Numbered from the stretch's first letter, positions 34,842 to 47,774 are shown. The stretch: 64,000 bases of DNA from Colocasia esculenta (GCA_014218235.1 CM024760.1:140507245-140571244); one strand, 5' to 3'. Translations and numbers: made by a program. The notes: generated by a model not told the origin, from the sequence alone.

Positions 34842-36208
34842 ATCTTTATCTCAATTCTTTGTGCAACTAAAGGCCATTCTCTCTTGCAAATAAATTCCTA
34901 CTTCTCAGTTGCATTGAAATTCTTGGTATATCAAATAGTGATTTGAAGAAAGGCAAGTTAGGCTTGTCTGGACACTTTTACTATGCGTGAGTATATGTCT
35001 CCTCCAAGTATCAAGATTCCTTTATGCAATTGTTGAGGGGGAGTATTTGTTGAGGGGGAGTCATTGTCTATTCTCACTCATTTTTTTTACAATTGTTGTC
35101 TATTCTGAGCCCCAATCATCAGAATTTATGAGTCATTGTGCTATTTTCTTATGAGAGAATTAAGACATTGAACCTAAACTCATTGTGCACTTAGTTTAAT
35201 TTCAAAGATTCATTATCATTTCAAGGTTAAGCAATCTTAATACTGAATATTTTTAAAATGATTTGCAAAACACCCTTGTAGGCACATGAGTGGCTTTAAT
35301 ATTTCACATGTGTATGTTTAAACTTCATTTTTACCACATGTTAAAAATAATTTCTCTAAATTCAGAGTCATGACTTTTTTGGTCAAAGCAAATTTATTCC
35401 TGCAAAACATCAAAAGAAAAATGATCAATATGGAAAGATACAAACAGAGCAATGTAAATTCTTGAACCACTGAGTAACCGGGCCATTTCACCTAACAAGT
35501 GATTTGTTTCGCGTCAAAAAGTGGAAAGAAAAGTTTTCAACTCTGTATAAGATAATGAAAGTTAAACCACTGAGTAATCAGGAGATCTTGCATCTGATCA
35601 ATGTGATCTCTTGCACTGAAAAATGAGATTTAACTAATTTATTCTTGTATTCTTTCTCAGTTAAAAATGAAAGAAAATCAAATTGACAGGATGGAAAAGC
35701 TTAAGACCTTAACAAAGCTCATGTTTACTGAGTTTAGACTTATTATTTTACATTGTGTTAAACTTAAAGCTCCTAACATCCTTGTTAAATATTTCTGCTC
35801 AGTCATATAGGTCACTTTTCTTCACACTTGCATCATTGTTTTAACTACATTCAGATCATTATACTTTGCTATACTTTGTGTTGAGTGTGTCTTTATTATT
35901 AAACTTTATTGCACAATACAAAGAACACAATAATTTCTCTCATATGTCAATATCACTTTGCCTCATTTATTTTGATCATTTCTTACCATTCATTTCCTTC
36001 ATTTCATTTCTTACAATCTTTGTTTCTCTCTCTTATCTATCTTTTTGATGTTGTCAAAAAGGGGGAGAATGTTCCTTAAAGGAGGAGAAAGTCTTTATGG
36101 GGAGAAAGTTCAAAGGGTGTACATGGTCAAGGGGAGTTGTTGCAGTTATGGAAGTCAAGTTATTGGGAGATTGTGCATATGTTTTGTCATCATCAAAAAG
36201 GGGGAGAT
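34842..36208 (+). other. 3' noncoding region with multiplied polypurine tracts
   Basis: No coding motif was seen in this 1.37 kb. Purine tracts GAGGGGGAGTATT and GAGGGGGAGTCA (35034-35063), AAAAAGGGGGAGAATG (36055-36071), AAAGGAGGAGAAAG (36077-36091) and the functional-position tract AAAAAGGGGGAGAT (36195-36208) precede the 3' LTR. Multiplied purine tracts upstream of the 3' LTR are a known Sirevirus trait. No third ORF like that of the element at 54928 is visible. Confidence 0.75.
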
Positions 36209-37740
36209 TGTTGGGTTAAGTGTGTTTTGGAATTTTCTAAAGTTGTATTTTAATGATAACCAATGAACATCACTCATACTTTGATTTTGATGATGACATA
36301 TTGTGATTTTGATGATGATATGTTGAACATGTTATACATTCTATACATAACACAATAATGCTTAAACAACATATTCTTGATGTTCAATATCTAATATTTT
36401 AATGATAATATCTTGTACTAATGATTTATGTGTTAAATTTATAGGTGTATACAGATTTTGTCATGGTAGTGTCGACACACCCACTACAAGTGTCGACACA
36501 GGGTTTCAAACCCTAAGGCAAAATGATGAAGAAAAGGTCAAGTGTGTCGACACAGCCTCAAGTGGTGTCGACACTAGTCCCAGTTCCCAGAGAACCCAGT
36601 TGACAGGTCTGTACTGTGTGTCGACACAGCCTCAAGTGGTGTCGACACTAGATCCAGTTCCCAGAAGACCTGTTTGTCAGTTCTGGACAGTGTGTCGACA
36701 CAGTCTGAAGTAGTGTCGAAACTAGTGACTCTTCCCAGAGAACCAATTCTGCCAGTTTGGGACAGTGTGTCGACACACTCCTTGGACAGGTCGACACACT
36801 CTGGAAACTTTTTCACTTTAAGTTCCATCTGGACATGTGGCCGCTTAGGGTTCAGGGGAATCTGCCTAGGGTTTTGTGCCCTCGTACCCTAAGGCTCTTT
36901 ATAGACATATGGGGCTATAAATACCCATCTCTTTGGTTCTCCAAAGGATCCCACGCAAGACAAGAGCCAAGAGTATTCTACAAGAAGGGAAGAAGAGCGG
37001 GAAAGAAGCATCTGCATCCAGAGGAGCAGAGCAGCGCCGCCAAGGGGAGAAGAAGGAGAAGAAGAAGGAGAAGAAGAGGAGGAGCTCAAGATTGCAGGAG
37101 TGCTGGTCCAGAAGGAGATCCAGCCGAGTTTGTATCTGGTTAGAGTGCCAATTTCTCTAGGGAATCTGTGTATGTGTTCTACACAGATCTCCCAATTCTA
37201 TTTGTCTCTACCATTTCTATTGTATTGAGATAGATCGTGCTAGAGGATCTATTCTCTAAGTGTGCTTGGTCTGGCATAACTTGGATCTATTGTGGTCCAG
37301 AGGTTTGAGTACTTTGTACTCTGTTTTGGAGCCTCAGTGCTCTGGGTTGGAGCCGTTGTGCTCTGGTGCTTGAGCCGTGGTGCTCAAGGGCTTGTGAATT
37401 TGCTGAATTCACAAGTGGTCTTTGGAGTAGGTCGTTGTGTCTATCTCCTGGGTTTCTTTGAGTTGTTGAACTCAAAGAGGTTAGAGTCTTCGTGCTCTAG
37501 TTTGTACTGCACTTGTGCTAGTGGTTCCTCCGTTGTGAGGAGGTGGATGTAGGAGACACAAGTTGTGTTCTCCGAACCACCTTAAAATCTTCAGTGCACT
37601 GTGGTTTGCTGTACTTATTCACTATTCTCACACACCACACTTGAGTCTGATCGAAGTGTGTGTCTTACTCATTTTAATTCCGCTGCTATACACATAATTT
37701 CTTAGTTCATTTATCAAAGTCACCTATCCGATCCCCAACA
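36209..37740 (+). repeat. 3' LTR of the Sirevirus-like element
   Basis: 1,532 bp from TGTTGGG to CCCCAACA. U3 holds TTTTGATGATGACA words (36285, 36307) and nine GTCGACAC words plus one degenerate copy (36466-36800). A TATA-like GGCTATAAATACCC is at about 36912-36925. Downstream is an untranslated region with an AG-rich stretch (GAAGAAGGAGAAG, 37050-37085). Confidence 0.92.
36466..36800 (+). repeat. TGTCGACACA palindrome array in U3
   Basis: GTCGACAC occurs at about 36470, 36490, 36545, 36566, 36619, 36640, 36692, 36770 and 36789, often in pairs 20 bp apart separated by CCTCAAGTG-type linkers. It lies 110-450 bp upstream of the TATA-like box. Confidence 0.9.
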
Positions 37741-37980
37741 TGTCAAACCACTCTAAATCCTGCGTGCATATTTGATTTGCATCCATCTCTTCTATCTCCG
37801 TTCTACGCACATTAGGATAGTTGCTTTCGTCTGTATACTTGTTATATTCCGCTGTGCAACTCACACAATAGGTTTGCTTAATTGAGTCTAATCTATTCTG
37901 TGTAAAAGAATTTTTATTGGGCGATAACCAAATCACCCCTCCCCTCTCGGTTGTCCATCACATCCCGGTACAACACTGTA

Positions 37981-38112
37981 CTCATCCAGTGTGGTGGCTA
38001 TTCACCTACATATAATGCTAATTCACCTATAAATACTGCACATTAACCTTTAAATAGTGCCCTTTCACCTACATATACCTATAAATAGAGGCCTATTCAC
38101 CTACATATAAAT
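37981..38112 (+). repeat. Satellite remnant, continuation of 25915-27819
   Basis: After the CTGTA duplication the words CCAGTGTGGTGGC, TTCACCTACATATA and ACCTATAAATA resume the satellite, in register with where it stopped at 27819. It ends at the minus-strand solo LTR at 38118. Confidence 0.85.
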
Positions 38113-38117
38113 GAGCA

Positions 38118-39895
38118 TGTTAGGATCAGTTATTCGATAACGACAAAGCTAGAAGGGGGTGGGGGGGAATAGATTTGCAGCGGAAACTTAAGCAATTTAA
38201 AAATTACTTCAAATTAAGAGATCTACTCAATCAAAGCCCCTCTGATTTGATGCAATGGGTGTTATCAAAATGTGTTAAACATTTTATCAAACAACATAAG
38301 TGTCAAATATGTGATTAATGTGTGAACAAATTAATTAGTGTGTAGGCAAAATCCCTATGCATGCATCTAGCGCAATACAATGCAAACCACAAATCAAACC
38401 ACAGTGCACAAGGGATTTTTAGGTGGTTCAGAGATCACATCCAATGACTCCTACATCCATCCCTCACACAGTGAGGACACACTACTCAAGATTGAGTACA
38501 ACACACACACTTGAGCGTAATGGCTCAACCACACACACACATGCTAGATCAAGTCCACAAATGATTAGATCCTCTAGCCTTGATCTGATCAACACACTAC
38601 AACACAAATCAGATCTATGCAAAACCCAGCATAGACCACAAAGCACACACTTCCAAAAACTCCACGTACTGATCTCCAATTAGTACACACACACAAATAT
38701 ATAAAATGTGTGAGTGAAGGAAGAAAGGTCTCTTCAACTATTGATCTAATCACCAAGATCACAGATCCACACTATTTCTTCCTTAATACTGCTACTGCAA
38801 CTCTTCTTCTTCTTCTCCTTCTTTTCCTTCTTCTTCTTCTTGGTCGGTGATGCTCTGCTTCAGATCACAATCTTCTGAAAGTTGTTGATCAAATAAACAT
38901 CTCCTAAGATGCTCCCATAGAAACTCTACTACTTCTCCTCTTCTTCTTCTGTTGATTTGATGAAGAATTTTACTTCCAATCGATCTCCTCAGATGAATTC
39001 ACTGGTCTACAGCCTTTGGAGCTCGAGCAGAGCATTGGAGAAACCCTCTTTTTCTGGGAATTGTATGGGCTGGCTTGCCTTTGGAGTACGAGGATCATGG
39101 GTATTTATAGTCCCATGTGTCCATGAGGTCTTGGGGTGCGTGGGTACAAAAATCTAGGTCAAATCCCTTGATTCCCCAAGCTGACACGTGTTTAGAAAAT
39201 TTCCGTTTTTGAGCTTCAGTCAAAGTGTGTCGACACAAGTCAATTATGTGTCGACACAAGTCAATTGTGTGTCGACACAACTGGCTGATTTCTGTGACAG
39301 TTTCTCTGGAAGTTAACAAGTGTGTCGACACAAGTCAATTGTGTGCCGACACAACTGGCTTCTTCCCTTCTGACTGTTTTCTGGAGAGCAATGGATGTGT
39401 CGACACACAATGGACTTGTGTCGACACAACTGACTTCTTTTCTCTTTAATGCTTTCTGGAAGTAGAGGGTGTGTCAACACAACTTTGACAAAATTATGTG
39501 AACCTATATATATGAAGTGTGAACCATCAAAACATGTCATTATCATCAAAATATGAAATATTAAGTATTAAAAACATGTTGTTCAGTCATCATTGTAATA
39601 TGTAGAATGTGTTATCATCAAAATCAAAGTATGAGTGTTTGGAGTCTTTGGACATTATCCACAACCAAATGTTTAAGTCATCATTAAAATGAATGCACAA
39701 CTCCATATATATACAATATGACATCAGATTGTGTATAATATGTCATCATTAAAACACAAATGTCATCATCAAAACACAAATATGTTTGAAGTTGTGTGCT
39801 TAACATGATTGACTAAAATTATGTCATCATCAAAAATAGATTAAAGCAATGATCAAGTCAGTGAGTATGGTTATTTAAATAACCATAACTCAACA
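38118..39895 (-). mobile_element. Copia (Sirevirus-like) solo LTR, 1.78 kb
   Basis: Read on the minus strand it starts TGTTGAGTTATGG (39895) and ends GATCCTAACA (38118), with a C-rich tract just inside its 3' end as in other copia LTRs here. It contains repeated TTTTGATGATGACAT words near its start (39520-39840), six GTCGACAC words plus two degenerate ones (39225-39475) and a minus-strand TATA-like ACTATAAATACCC (about 39097-39110). No primer site or purine tract adjoins either end, so it is a solo LTR. The flanking 5-mers GAGCA and GATCG do not match well, so the borders or target duplication are decayed. Confidence 0.72.
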
Positions 39896-40041
39896 GATCG
39901 TTCCATAGATAAATATGATAGGTTGTCGTAACATTGTTTCCCACGAAACATATACAATTACATTCATTTGTTTCCCAATACATATATAACTCCACTCACA
40001 ATTTTCACATATTACATTCATTTGAGTCACTTTTTAGACTC
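39896..40041. other. Unassigned AT-rich spacer
   Basis: A short AT-rich stretch between the solo LTR and the Ulp1-like gene. No repeat boundary or motif was recognised. Confidence 0.4.
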
Positions 40042-42664
40042 CTATTTTCTCAATAATTGAAGTGCAAGTTGACATCTAAAAAGTGTCATATCTTCTTCAT
40101 TGAAGTTCCAGCTGCCTCCCTCTTTACGCTTAACGAACTCTTCCATAAATTTGATAATATAAATTCTGCATTCATTGGAATGGGTGGCTGAGAAGGGTAG
40201 TCCATATCAAACTTCAACTCTCATTCTTCTGTTGCATCTTGCATCCTGCAAGTAGAGAATTTTTTTTGAAGAACTTTCACCTGTATACACAACATGTTAT
40301 TAATTCTCATAATAGCTGTAACATACAAGAAGCTATCAATAAAAGGGATGTTGACATTTACCCAATTTCTGACAGATGCATCATATGATTTATTGCCCTT
40401 AATGGAGTTGTAAGATATGAAGCATCTATTTTTTCAAATCAACCACTAGCAGATGCTACTGGTTTGTTGTGTGGAGAACAAAAAACAAGAAATCCAATTT
40501 GCCTAAATACTCCAAGTCTGCTGCTGCAGAAAAAACTCTCAATTAATCTTTGTGCTTTTTAGTAAATTGACGCATGCTTCCCAATATGGATGCTCGATAG
40601 AACTAATGTTGGTAGGTAATCCCATTTTTTGTACTCGGATAACGAACAACGTTTTCCAACAGTTGAACAACACAATCAATCATCTGTAAATAACACAATA
40701 ATGACATATTACTAAGGTTTCTCTTGTACAAAACTTCATTGACATGGTACTTATAGTTAAATGTCATACTTACATCATCACCAACGTTCTTCACAAATAA
40801 AAGCTCATGAATGTTGTTTCGAGTCACATCTCAATTCCATTTGTTTACAAAAATTGATTCACTACTCAAGTAAAAAATATATGCTCAAACTTATGAACCA
40901 CTCATGAAAAAAACAAATGTTCAAGGAAAATGTGTTCAACAAAAAATATATGTTTAAACATACTAATTAATTTCCATTGACAAGAACTTCGTAATTAGTT
41001 GGAGATCCTCCTCTACCAAAAGCTCGGAGCCATGGAAGTCTCTTCTATCTTCAACAAAACTCACATGCATCTAGAAACATCTCATGTAAGAAAAAAAGTA
41101 GGCACAAGATACATGCTACATGCTAGACCCTTATATAATGTCTCATAAAGGATCAAAAAGGAAATGCATTAGTCGTTTCTTTTCTTCTAGCTTGTGGTCG
41201 GCTTTTTCCTTTTTCCTTGGCCAACACGTGAACCTCTTCTTCAAACTTCTCTTTCTCCACCACCCCACACTGCGGATCTAGAGGGAGATCCTGCAATCCA
41301 ATCATATTGTTAGACCACAAAAGTTGCAAAAGTATTAAGTAAAACATTGTTGTAATTGATTACAAACATTAGCCTTCTCCTTTATCCGTGTAAGGTTATT
41401 AACAAATTTAGCAAATCCTTCAACTTGAGTCATGATAGATTCCAACTTTTGTCAAAAATCTTCATTTTCTACTTTTCTACTGTCCTCTGCAGCCTTCAAA
41501 GCATCTACAAGTGCAAATCTTCATTTTCTGCTTTTCTACTGTCCTCTGTAGCCTTCAAAGCATCTACAAGTGCTGCCATTTGTGCGTTTATGCTCAAGGG
41601 AGGTGTGGAAGTCTCCATTATTATGAAACTTATCTTATTATTCACTTATGTTGACATATTGTTGCAAGAGATGAAAAGGCATGAAGCAAAACTCATATAC
41701 CTCAGCTAGAGCGAAATCTCCAGAATTTGCTTTACCTCTTTGCCCTTCAAGTAGCCATTGTTCCGAGGGATGAATTGACAACTTTGACATTAGGAGAAAT
41801 TGTTCTACTAGGTCTTTAATATATAAAAGAAAGCATTGTAAAGTGCAACAAGAAAAGAACACTACTTGCACTTGTAGATGATCCACAACTATTTTCCCCT
41901 TCTTCTTCAAACCCGCATCCCACCTAAATAGCCGCGGAAAAATGAGGCAGCTAATTGGTGGAATGGCATGTGTGTGCTCTAACAACCACACCTATCATGA
42001 TGATTTTAAATAGTAATTAGTGACACTGGTTTAAGCAAAGTAAATTTTAATTAAAATTAAATGTTACAAATATTTACACAGTGCATAGGAGCAACCAAAG
42101 ATGAAATAATTTTTCATGGCTTTTCATCATGTCTTCCCCTCTTTGCATTCATCTTCACCATTTTGTTTGCCTCCTCAATGGATTATTTACATAACGCATC
42201 CTCTTACGTTGAGCTCCTAAAATAAGGAATAAAGACAAACTTGTTTAACATGCAAGAATTCACCAGCATAAACACACATTCATAGAAATATTTTTTCTTC
42301 AGAACATATTTTTTTAAAAGAAATACATTGACATATGAACATGCACAAAAAAATACAAACACAAAAATACAAACATTATACCTGAGGCGACATGATCTAT
42401 TGGAGAAGGTAGTGCCTTTGGTGTTTGCTTATGCCTCTTGCGTGCAACCATCTTCTGCTTATGCATATGGGTGGTGGGTTGGACTGTTGGGGGAGCCCTT
42501 GGGGTTAACCCCAAGCTAGAGGTGTCTTCACATGGTATTCGAGAAATATTTTCAAATATGGCTTCTGGGGTACCGATAGGGCTCAAATGCTTGGCAGCAG
42601 CGTCTTTAAATGTCTTCTTTATTCTCTCCCCATTAAAGCCTTTTATTTTCCACTTTGGAGCCAT
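40042..42664 (-). pseudogene. Ulp1/C48-type cysteine peptidase gene, degenerate
   Basis: On the minus strand a possible first exon starts at ATG 42664 (MAPKWKIKGFNGERIKKTF) and ends at a CAG|GTATAA donor (42382). Later blocks are a Lys/Glu-rich segment (41347-41153), a coiled-coil-like segment (ALVDALKATEDSRKAENED) and a catalytic region: DLEYLGKLDFLFF, then a stop where Trp should precede HLLVVDLKK (the histidine block), and NECRIYIIKFMEEF (the cysteine block, where Gly is usual after Cys) before a stop at 40044-40042. These are landmarks of Ulp1/SENP peptidases, which cleave SUMO-like tags. Similar domains are often carried by plant MULE or CACTA transposons, so a mobile origin is possible, but I see no terminal repeats. 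Several stops and shifts make it non-functional. Confidence 0.65.
41456..41573. repeat. 59-bp tandem duplication within the Ulp1-like gene
   Basis: Two near-identical 59-bp copies (41456-41514 and 41515-41573) containing TCTACTGTCCTCTG and GCATCTACAAGTGC. Because 59 is not a multiple of three, the duplication shifts the frame of the coiled-coil segment on the minus strand. Confidence 0.85.
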
Positions 42665-43456
42665 CATGAGATGGGATCGACAGTCACCTCTGTACAGGTG
42701 AGAAATGAAGGAGTCGCTCATCGTTCTCCTCTGCACAGATGAGAAAGGAAGGCAGCCACTTCGCACTGGAGAAGGCATTCACATTGGAGAAGAAGGTAGT
42801 TCGGTGACAAAGATGGGAAAGGAAGACAAGGGCAATGATGTTTTTCTCCTTGAAACTGTGAGAGACAAGACATCTCTAAAAAAACTTGTGATTTCACCCT
42901 GTCCTTGTCCACTCCGCAACCACCCATTGGGTGTGCTTGCCGATGTGTCACTTAGTGCACACCAACGGTGTGTACCAAGTATTACTCTAGATGAAAAGTC
43001 ATTTGTGGGTCCCACTTGCCAAGCCTCCCCCCCTAAAAAAAAATCTCTATTCCCTTGATCTCCTTTCGGAGGCGGACGAAAGGGAGGTATTTTTTCTTAT
43101 TTTGGAGTCTCACTTATTATTATATAAGGCTTTCTATTTTTTGTCCCTATAAATAAATATATTTCTTTATTAATCTCACATTATTGTATAGATTTTTTAC
43201 TTTTAATCCCTACAAATAAGTATATTTTGTTTGTTAGTTTTTCAAATATAGTAATTATTTTTTTAGTCCATAAAATCTTATAACTCACAGCTCATCTAAT
43301 ATGTAGACTTTTAAAAAAATAAATATATTAGAGGATATTCGGCGATAATAGTTGAATTGATTAACATCTTACCATGATTTTGTCTTTTGAGTTTATAGAT
43401 AATTTATTAGAATAATCGATACCGATTCTGATTCCAATAACTTATGGGAATTATCC
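42665..43456. other. Intergenic DNA without recognised features
   Basis: Positions 42665-43070 are upstream of the Ulp1-like start and contain only motif-free frames. Positions 43075-43456 are AT-rich with two diverged copies of a TCCCTA(T/C)AAATAA(A/G)TATATTT word. No coding signal was seen. Confidence 0.5.
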
Positions 43457-44675
43457 TGTAATGACCCACTTCCACCCGGTACGGTTATACCAACCCAGAT
43501 CGGATGAGAGTGAATCGCTACAGGGGAGAAAACCCCAACGATATTCATACGGATTGAGATATACACAAATAGAATGAAATGTTGCTGTGGAAATTAAACA
43601 ACTCTTATTCCATCAACATTTTTAATCCACACACCACAGTCTATATAGTCCATGAAAGAAATAACGTAAACCATAACATCCACATAGCCAGTTTCCAGTT
43701 TCCAAGTACAATAATACCAAAGTTCAAATTACAAATTTCATCACCTACTAGCAAATGAAATACAAGTCTTCAATCTAATCTTCATGTTCCTCGCCGAGTC
43801 TTGCCACGTTCTCAACTTCTAAGTCTCCTGAAATGTTTAGCAAGGGTGAGTCTACACAATAGACTCAGCAAGCAACTTAAAATCACAAACCATACACTTA
43901 TTACACATGCTTTCTAACAATTTAACATTTTACTAACTTACTAGAATTTAACATTTAATTTCCTATATGTTCATGCTATAACATAAGAATCAAATATGGA
44001 ACCCTTTAAACAAAACTATACTAATACATGTAAAATAATGATTTCTAAACATGGGTACTTATAACATGGAGATCATTTGTACACTTACATGCTTTCATTT
44101 CATGATTTTATATAATACAAACACATGACTTCTTTTCAATTTATAACATGATACTAACACATGCTTATCCAATAAATACTATCTCATGAACAAATTCACA
44201 AAATCCTACTCATGGTACTAAATGTAACATCATATTCATCATTTAACATGGATCATGTTAACACATGCATTTACCTTTTCATGGCATGTAGCATATGGAT
44301 ACCACTTATGAAACAAAGCATTTAAACAAAATCATGTAGCCAATGTTATGTAGTATATAAACAAATTCAAGTAATTCTTTAACCTACATTATGCAACATT
44401 CAATAAGTCATCATGTAGCAAGTGATCATTTAAACATGTAATAAATATTACATATAACAAATGACATGTAGTTCATATGGCATGTAATCATGTAGCGTAT
44501 AGACATGTAGCATGTAGTCATATAGCATGTAGTCATTTATCATTTAGCATGTAATCATGTAGCATATAGTCATTTATCATTTAGTTGCCAAGACATAGCC
44601 CGCACTATTATAGAGATCATATAGCATATAGTCATTCACTTATCACCTAGGCAAAGCAGTGATGAAGTCATGGTT

Positions 44676-47600
44676 TGCGATGACCCTCCTTATACTGGTA
44701 TGATTATACCAATCCACGTCGGTATAGTGAGTCTCGTCACAGTGGGACATTTACCCAAGCACTAACACATATGATTGAGATGTACACAAATATGAATACA
44801 GAGTAGCGGAAGTAAAAGAACTACTGTCTTTTCATTTCATCATTTACATTAAACATACATGATCCATATAGCAATTTAAGGAACTAAGTCCAAATAATGA
44901 AATACAAAATTCAAATTACATTGTTCGTCCACAATTTACATAAGCTTCAATTTCATAAGTCTCAATTACATACTATGAAAAGAAAATACAAGTCGATAAT
45001 CCACAACAACTACTCTCCTCGCTCGGAGTCGCTCTCAACGGTCTCCTCCAAGGAAGTAGGATCCGCTGCTAAACCTGTACGCCGAAGCAAGGGTGAGTCT
45101 AAAAGACTCAGCAAGTAAACTCCATACACATCATACATGCATACATCACAAGTAAGTCCTACATTCAATTTCATTAAGTCAAAACATATAGCATGGTTGA
45201 AACAATGATAAGAAACAACCTGTCATGATATTTCTACATAATTCACAACACATGATACATGGTTTATGTCATTCCAAATTAAAATACCTACCACATGCTT
45301 TCTACTTATCTATCCACATGAGAGCTACATTCACAATTTAAGCTACAACATGATAGCAATTTAGCATGGGATTTTCACACACATAAAAGGAAATGCTCCT
45401 AACATGGATCCTACATATTTTTGCACATGTAAAACATTGTTATAAACACATTAAGGTTGCTGTTTTGACAAGAATCTAACATTTTCATATCATAAATCAC
45501 AATTTCACATTCTAACACATGGGGTTCACATGTTTACACATTTACACATTCACATTGTTTACTTTTACACATTTCACATATACACATGTTCACACTACAC
45601 AATTTGCACATATACACATTCACATTTTCACATTTAGATGCCGTGACACATAGTCCAAACCACCACTAGAAGGACACATTCACATAACACATAACACATA
45701 GACGCCACCTAGGCAACACAGTGACGGCTCTTGGTACTGCGCAGACCGGGAGAAGTAATCTCCACCCTAACCAGTGGTACTTGTCCACCTCCAGGATTTC
45801 ATCCTAATGCCCATAGGATTCTAAACACATTGAACTTTCCCGTGGGGACTATTCCACGGTACGGTTCCACAGCCCTCTATGGAAGCAGTGTCACACACGG
45901 CACATTTTACACATTTTCCGATTTATTATACACATAGTTCTCACACAATTGGACACATAACTTACATTTCACCATTTGGCATATGGTTCAGTTTTCCCTA
46001 ACATGATGTTACTTTTAACAGAGTTTAAACACTCAGGAATCTACACTAATCATGTTCGAAACTCATTAACAATCCATAACCATAATAAGCACGTTTTAAT
46101 CACTCACTTTTACAAGAAAATTTCACAATGTCATCTACTATTGCCCAAATCACACGAAATTTTAACCACATGCTACTTGCAGGTTTCAGATTACATATAC
46201 ACATTCTCATATTTTTCTGAGCTACATTGATTTTACAGAAATTAAAATACTCATTCACATGCCATTCATAAATCAATTTATCATAGAAGCACAGTGTCAA
46301 GGTTGGATTTAACAGTTCACTAACCTGCATATAACATTCATCTTATCACAGGAATTTTCCCCGAATTTATCAAGCATCGTACAATTTACTGAAATTTAAA
46401 AACAACCTATACATGCTTCCTATTTTCCAATACAGAAATTATAACAAATTTCATAATCATGGAAAAATTTCCAAATTTTCAGGACAAGGACTGACATACA
46501 TACACATCGTCTGGAATTTTTATAGAAATCCAATTACACATGGATCATGTGAACAGTAAGCTACCATATCCAGGATCTTTATCTCACATGCATTTCACAT
46601 AATTCTAACAATTTATACAAATTACAAAAAAAATGCATAGAAATCTCACAACACATTCCTTTATCTATTTTACATAACATATAACATTTACAGTATATCC
46701 TCATGCGAACAAGTCCGAAAAATAATCATATATAAGGAAGAACAGCTCACTGTTATGTCCTGAAGAACTAAACGACAAAGTCTGGCCGTTCAAGGAGGTT
46801 AACGGCAGCATTGTCTGCCGCCAACTCAAGATCTTAACGGCAAGAGATCTTGCCGTTAAGTTCCTGTCTGTGCAAAAACACAGACCGAACTCCAAAGATT
46901 GGTGAATGTAAGGGTTCCAGGACACGAAATAAATCCCATAAAATGCCTAAGACCTACTAGACATACACATGGACGACGGGGATGAGTTACTTGCCTCAGT
47001 AAAATTCTCCAAAGGGATCTAAATGGCCGGAGAAGCTCTCCTTGGGCAGTGCCAAGAAGCCTCCAAAATCCTCTTGCTCCGGGATCTCTGTGGATGTAGA
47101 CAATAGCCCGGTGTTGGAGGAGCCTTCCCCAACATGTAGACTTCCTCCTAGTCGGTGTAGATCGTCGGAAGAAGCCTCAATCCGCCAGATCAAAGCCTCC
47201 AAAGGTTCATGTTTTCTCTTGTTCTCACAGCTAGGGTTTTCCTCTTTGCAAAGAGCCAAGAGAGCTCTCCCATTCACAAGGAGGGCTATTTTATAAGCCT
47301 TGGCCTTGGAGTCCCACGCACAGGTGATGGGAAGGATGGATAGCCGTTGGGGACATCTCCCCAATCGGTGAGCAAGGCAAACCCGAAATTTCTGGGTCTG
47401 CTGCGCACATAAATTTAGAGAAGTAGACGCCCACATAGATGGCCGTCTACTTTAGTGTTGGCGTCCATCGACATGGACGTTTACTCATCATAAACGTCCA
47501 CTGATATTGCCGCCAATTTGCTCTTCGGCCAAACTTAAAAACCATGCAGAAAAACCATATGTACACTATGTATATGCATGCAATATATGTAGCATAATAT

Positions 47601-47774
47601 ACACACTACTACACCATGCAACCGAACAATATTTACAACTAACATACACATGCATACATAAGTACACCTAGCTAATATGTACGTAGATATCTACATATGC
47701 ATACATCATATTTACACACAAGCACGAATCCACACACACAACAAAATAAAAGGACAAAATTTGAGGGCCTTACA
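44676..47774 (-). repeat. Related gypsy LTR, 3.1 kb, inside the long LTR
   Basis: It starts TGCGATGACCC, aligning base for base with TGTAATGACCC of the host LTR apart from two positions, shares the GATTATACCAA and CAAGGGTGAGTCT words at the same offsets, and ends GAGGGCCTTACA like the host LTR's GGGGGCCTCACA. It is a diverged member of the same LTR family, in the same minus orientation. TGGTT precedes it directly, but its right end abuts Cassandra sequence instead of a second TGGTT. Confidence 0.85.

Larger units (their letters stand above)
29311..37740 (+). mobile_element. Sirevirus-like Ty1/copia retrotransposon with collapsed 5' LTR
   Basis: The element is bounded by TGTTGGGG and CCCCAACA and flanked by a perfect 5-bp duplication TGTCA (29306-29310 and 37741-37745) inside the outer LTR. 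It contains a primer site, gag, protease, integrase, RT and RNase H in copia order, a 1.4-kb region with several purine tracts, and a 1,532-bp 3' LTR. In place of a 5' LTR there is only a 130-bp hairpin of LTR 3'-end sequence. Sirevirus placement rests on DSGCSWHMTG, YVDD-FIFGST, the RT wording LMGELTFFLGLQV and the multiple purine tracts. Confidence 0.9.
27825..37975 (+). mobile_element. Copia solo LTR (about 1.72 kb) interrupted by a Sirevirus-like element
   Basis: It starts TGTTGTAC and ends GTACAACA, an 8-bp perfect inverted terminus, and is flanked by CTGTA on both sides (27820-27824 and 37976-37980) within satellite sequence. The LTR itself is 27825-29310 plus 37746-37975. It has TTTTGATGATCACA near its start and a TATA-like GTATAAATACAC at about 28783. 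No primer site or coding region belongs to it, so it is a solo LTR. Confidence 0.88.

Noticed and set aside
36757..37143. Arg/Lys-rich ORF as a possible small host protein
   Set aside because: It spans the TATA-like box and untranslated part of a copia LTR; the basic tail is a GAAGAAGGA-type purine stretch.
38113..39900. Target duplication for the minus-strand copia solo LTR
   Set aside because: GAGCA and GATCG share only three of five bases, which is not convincing.
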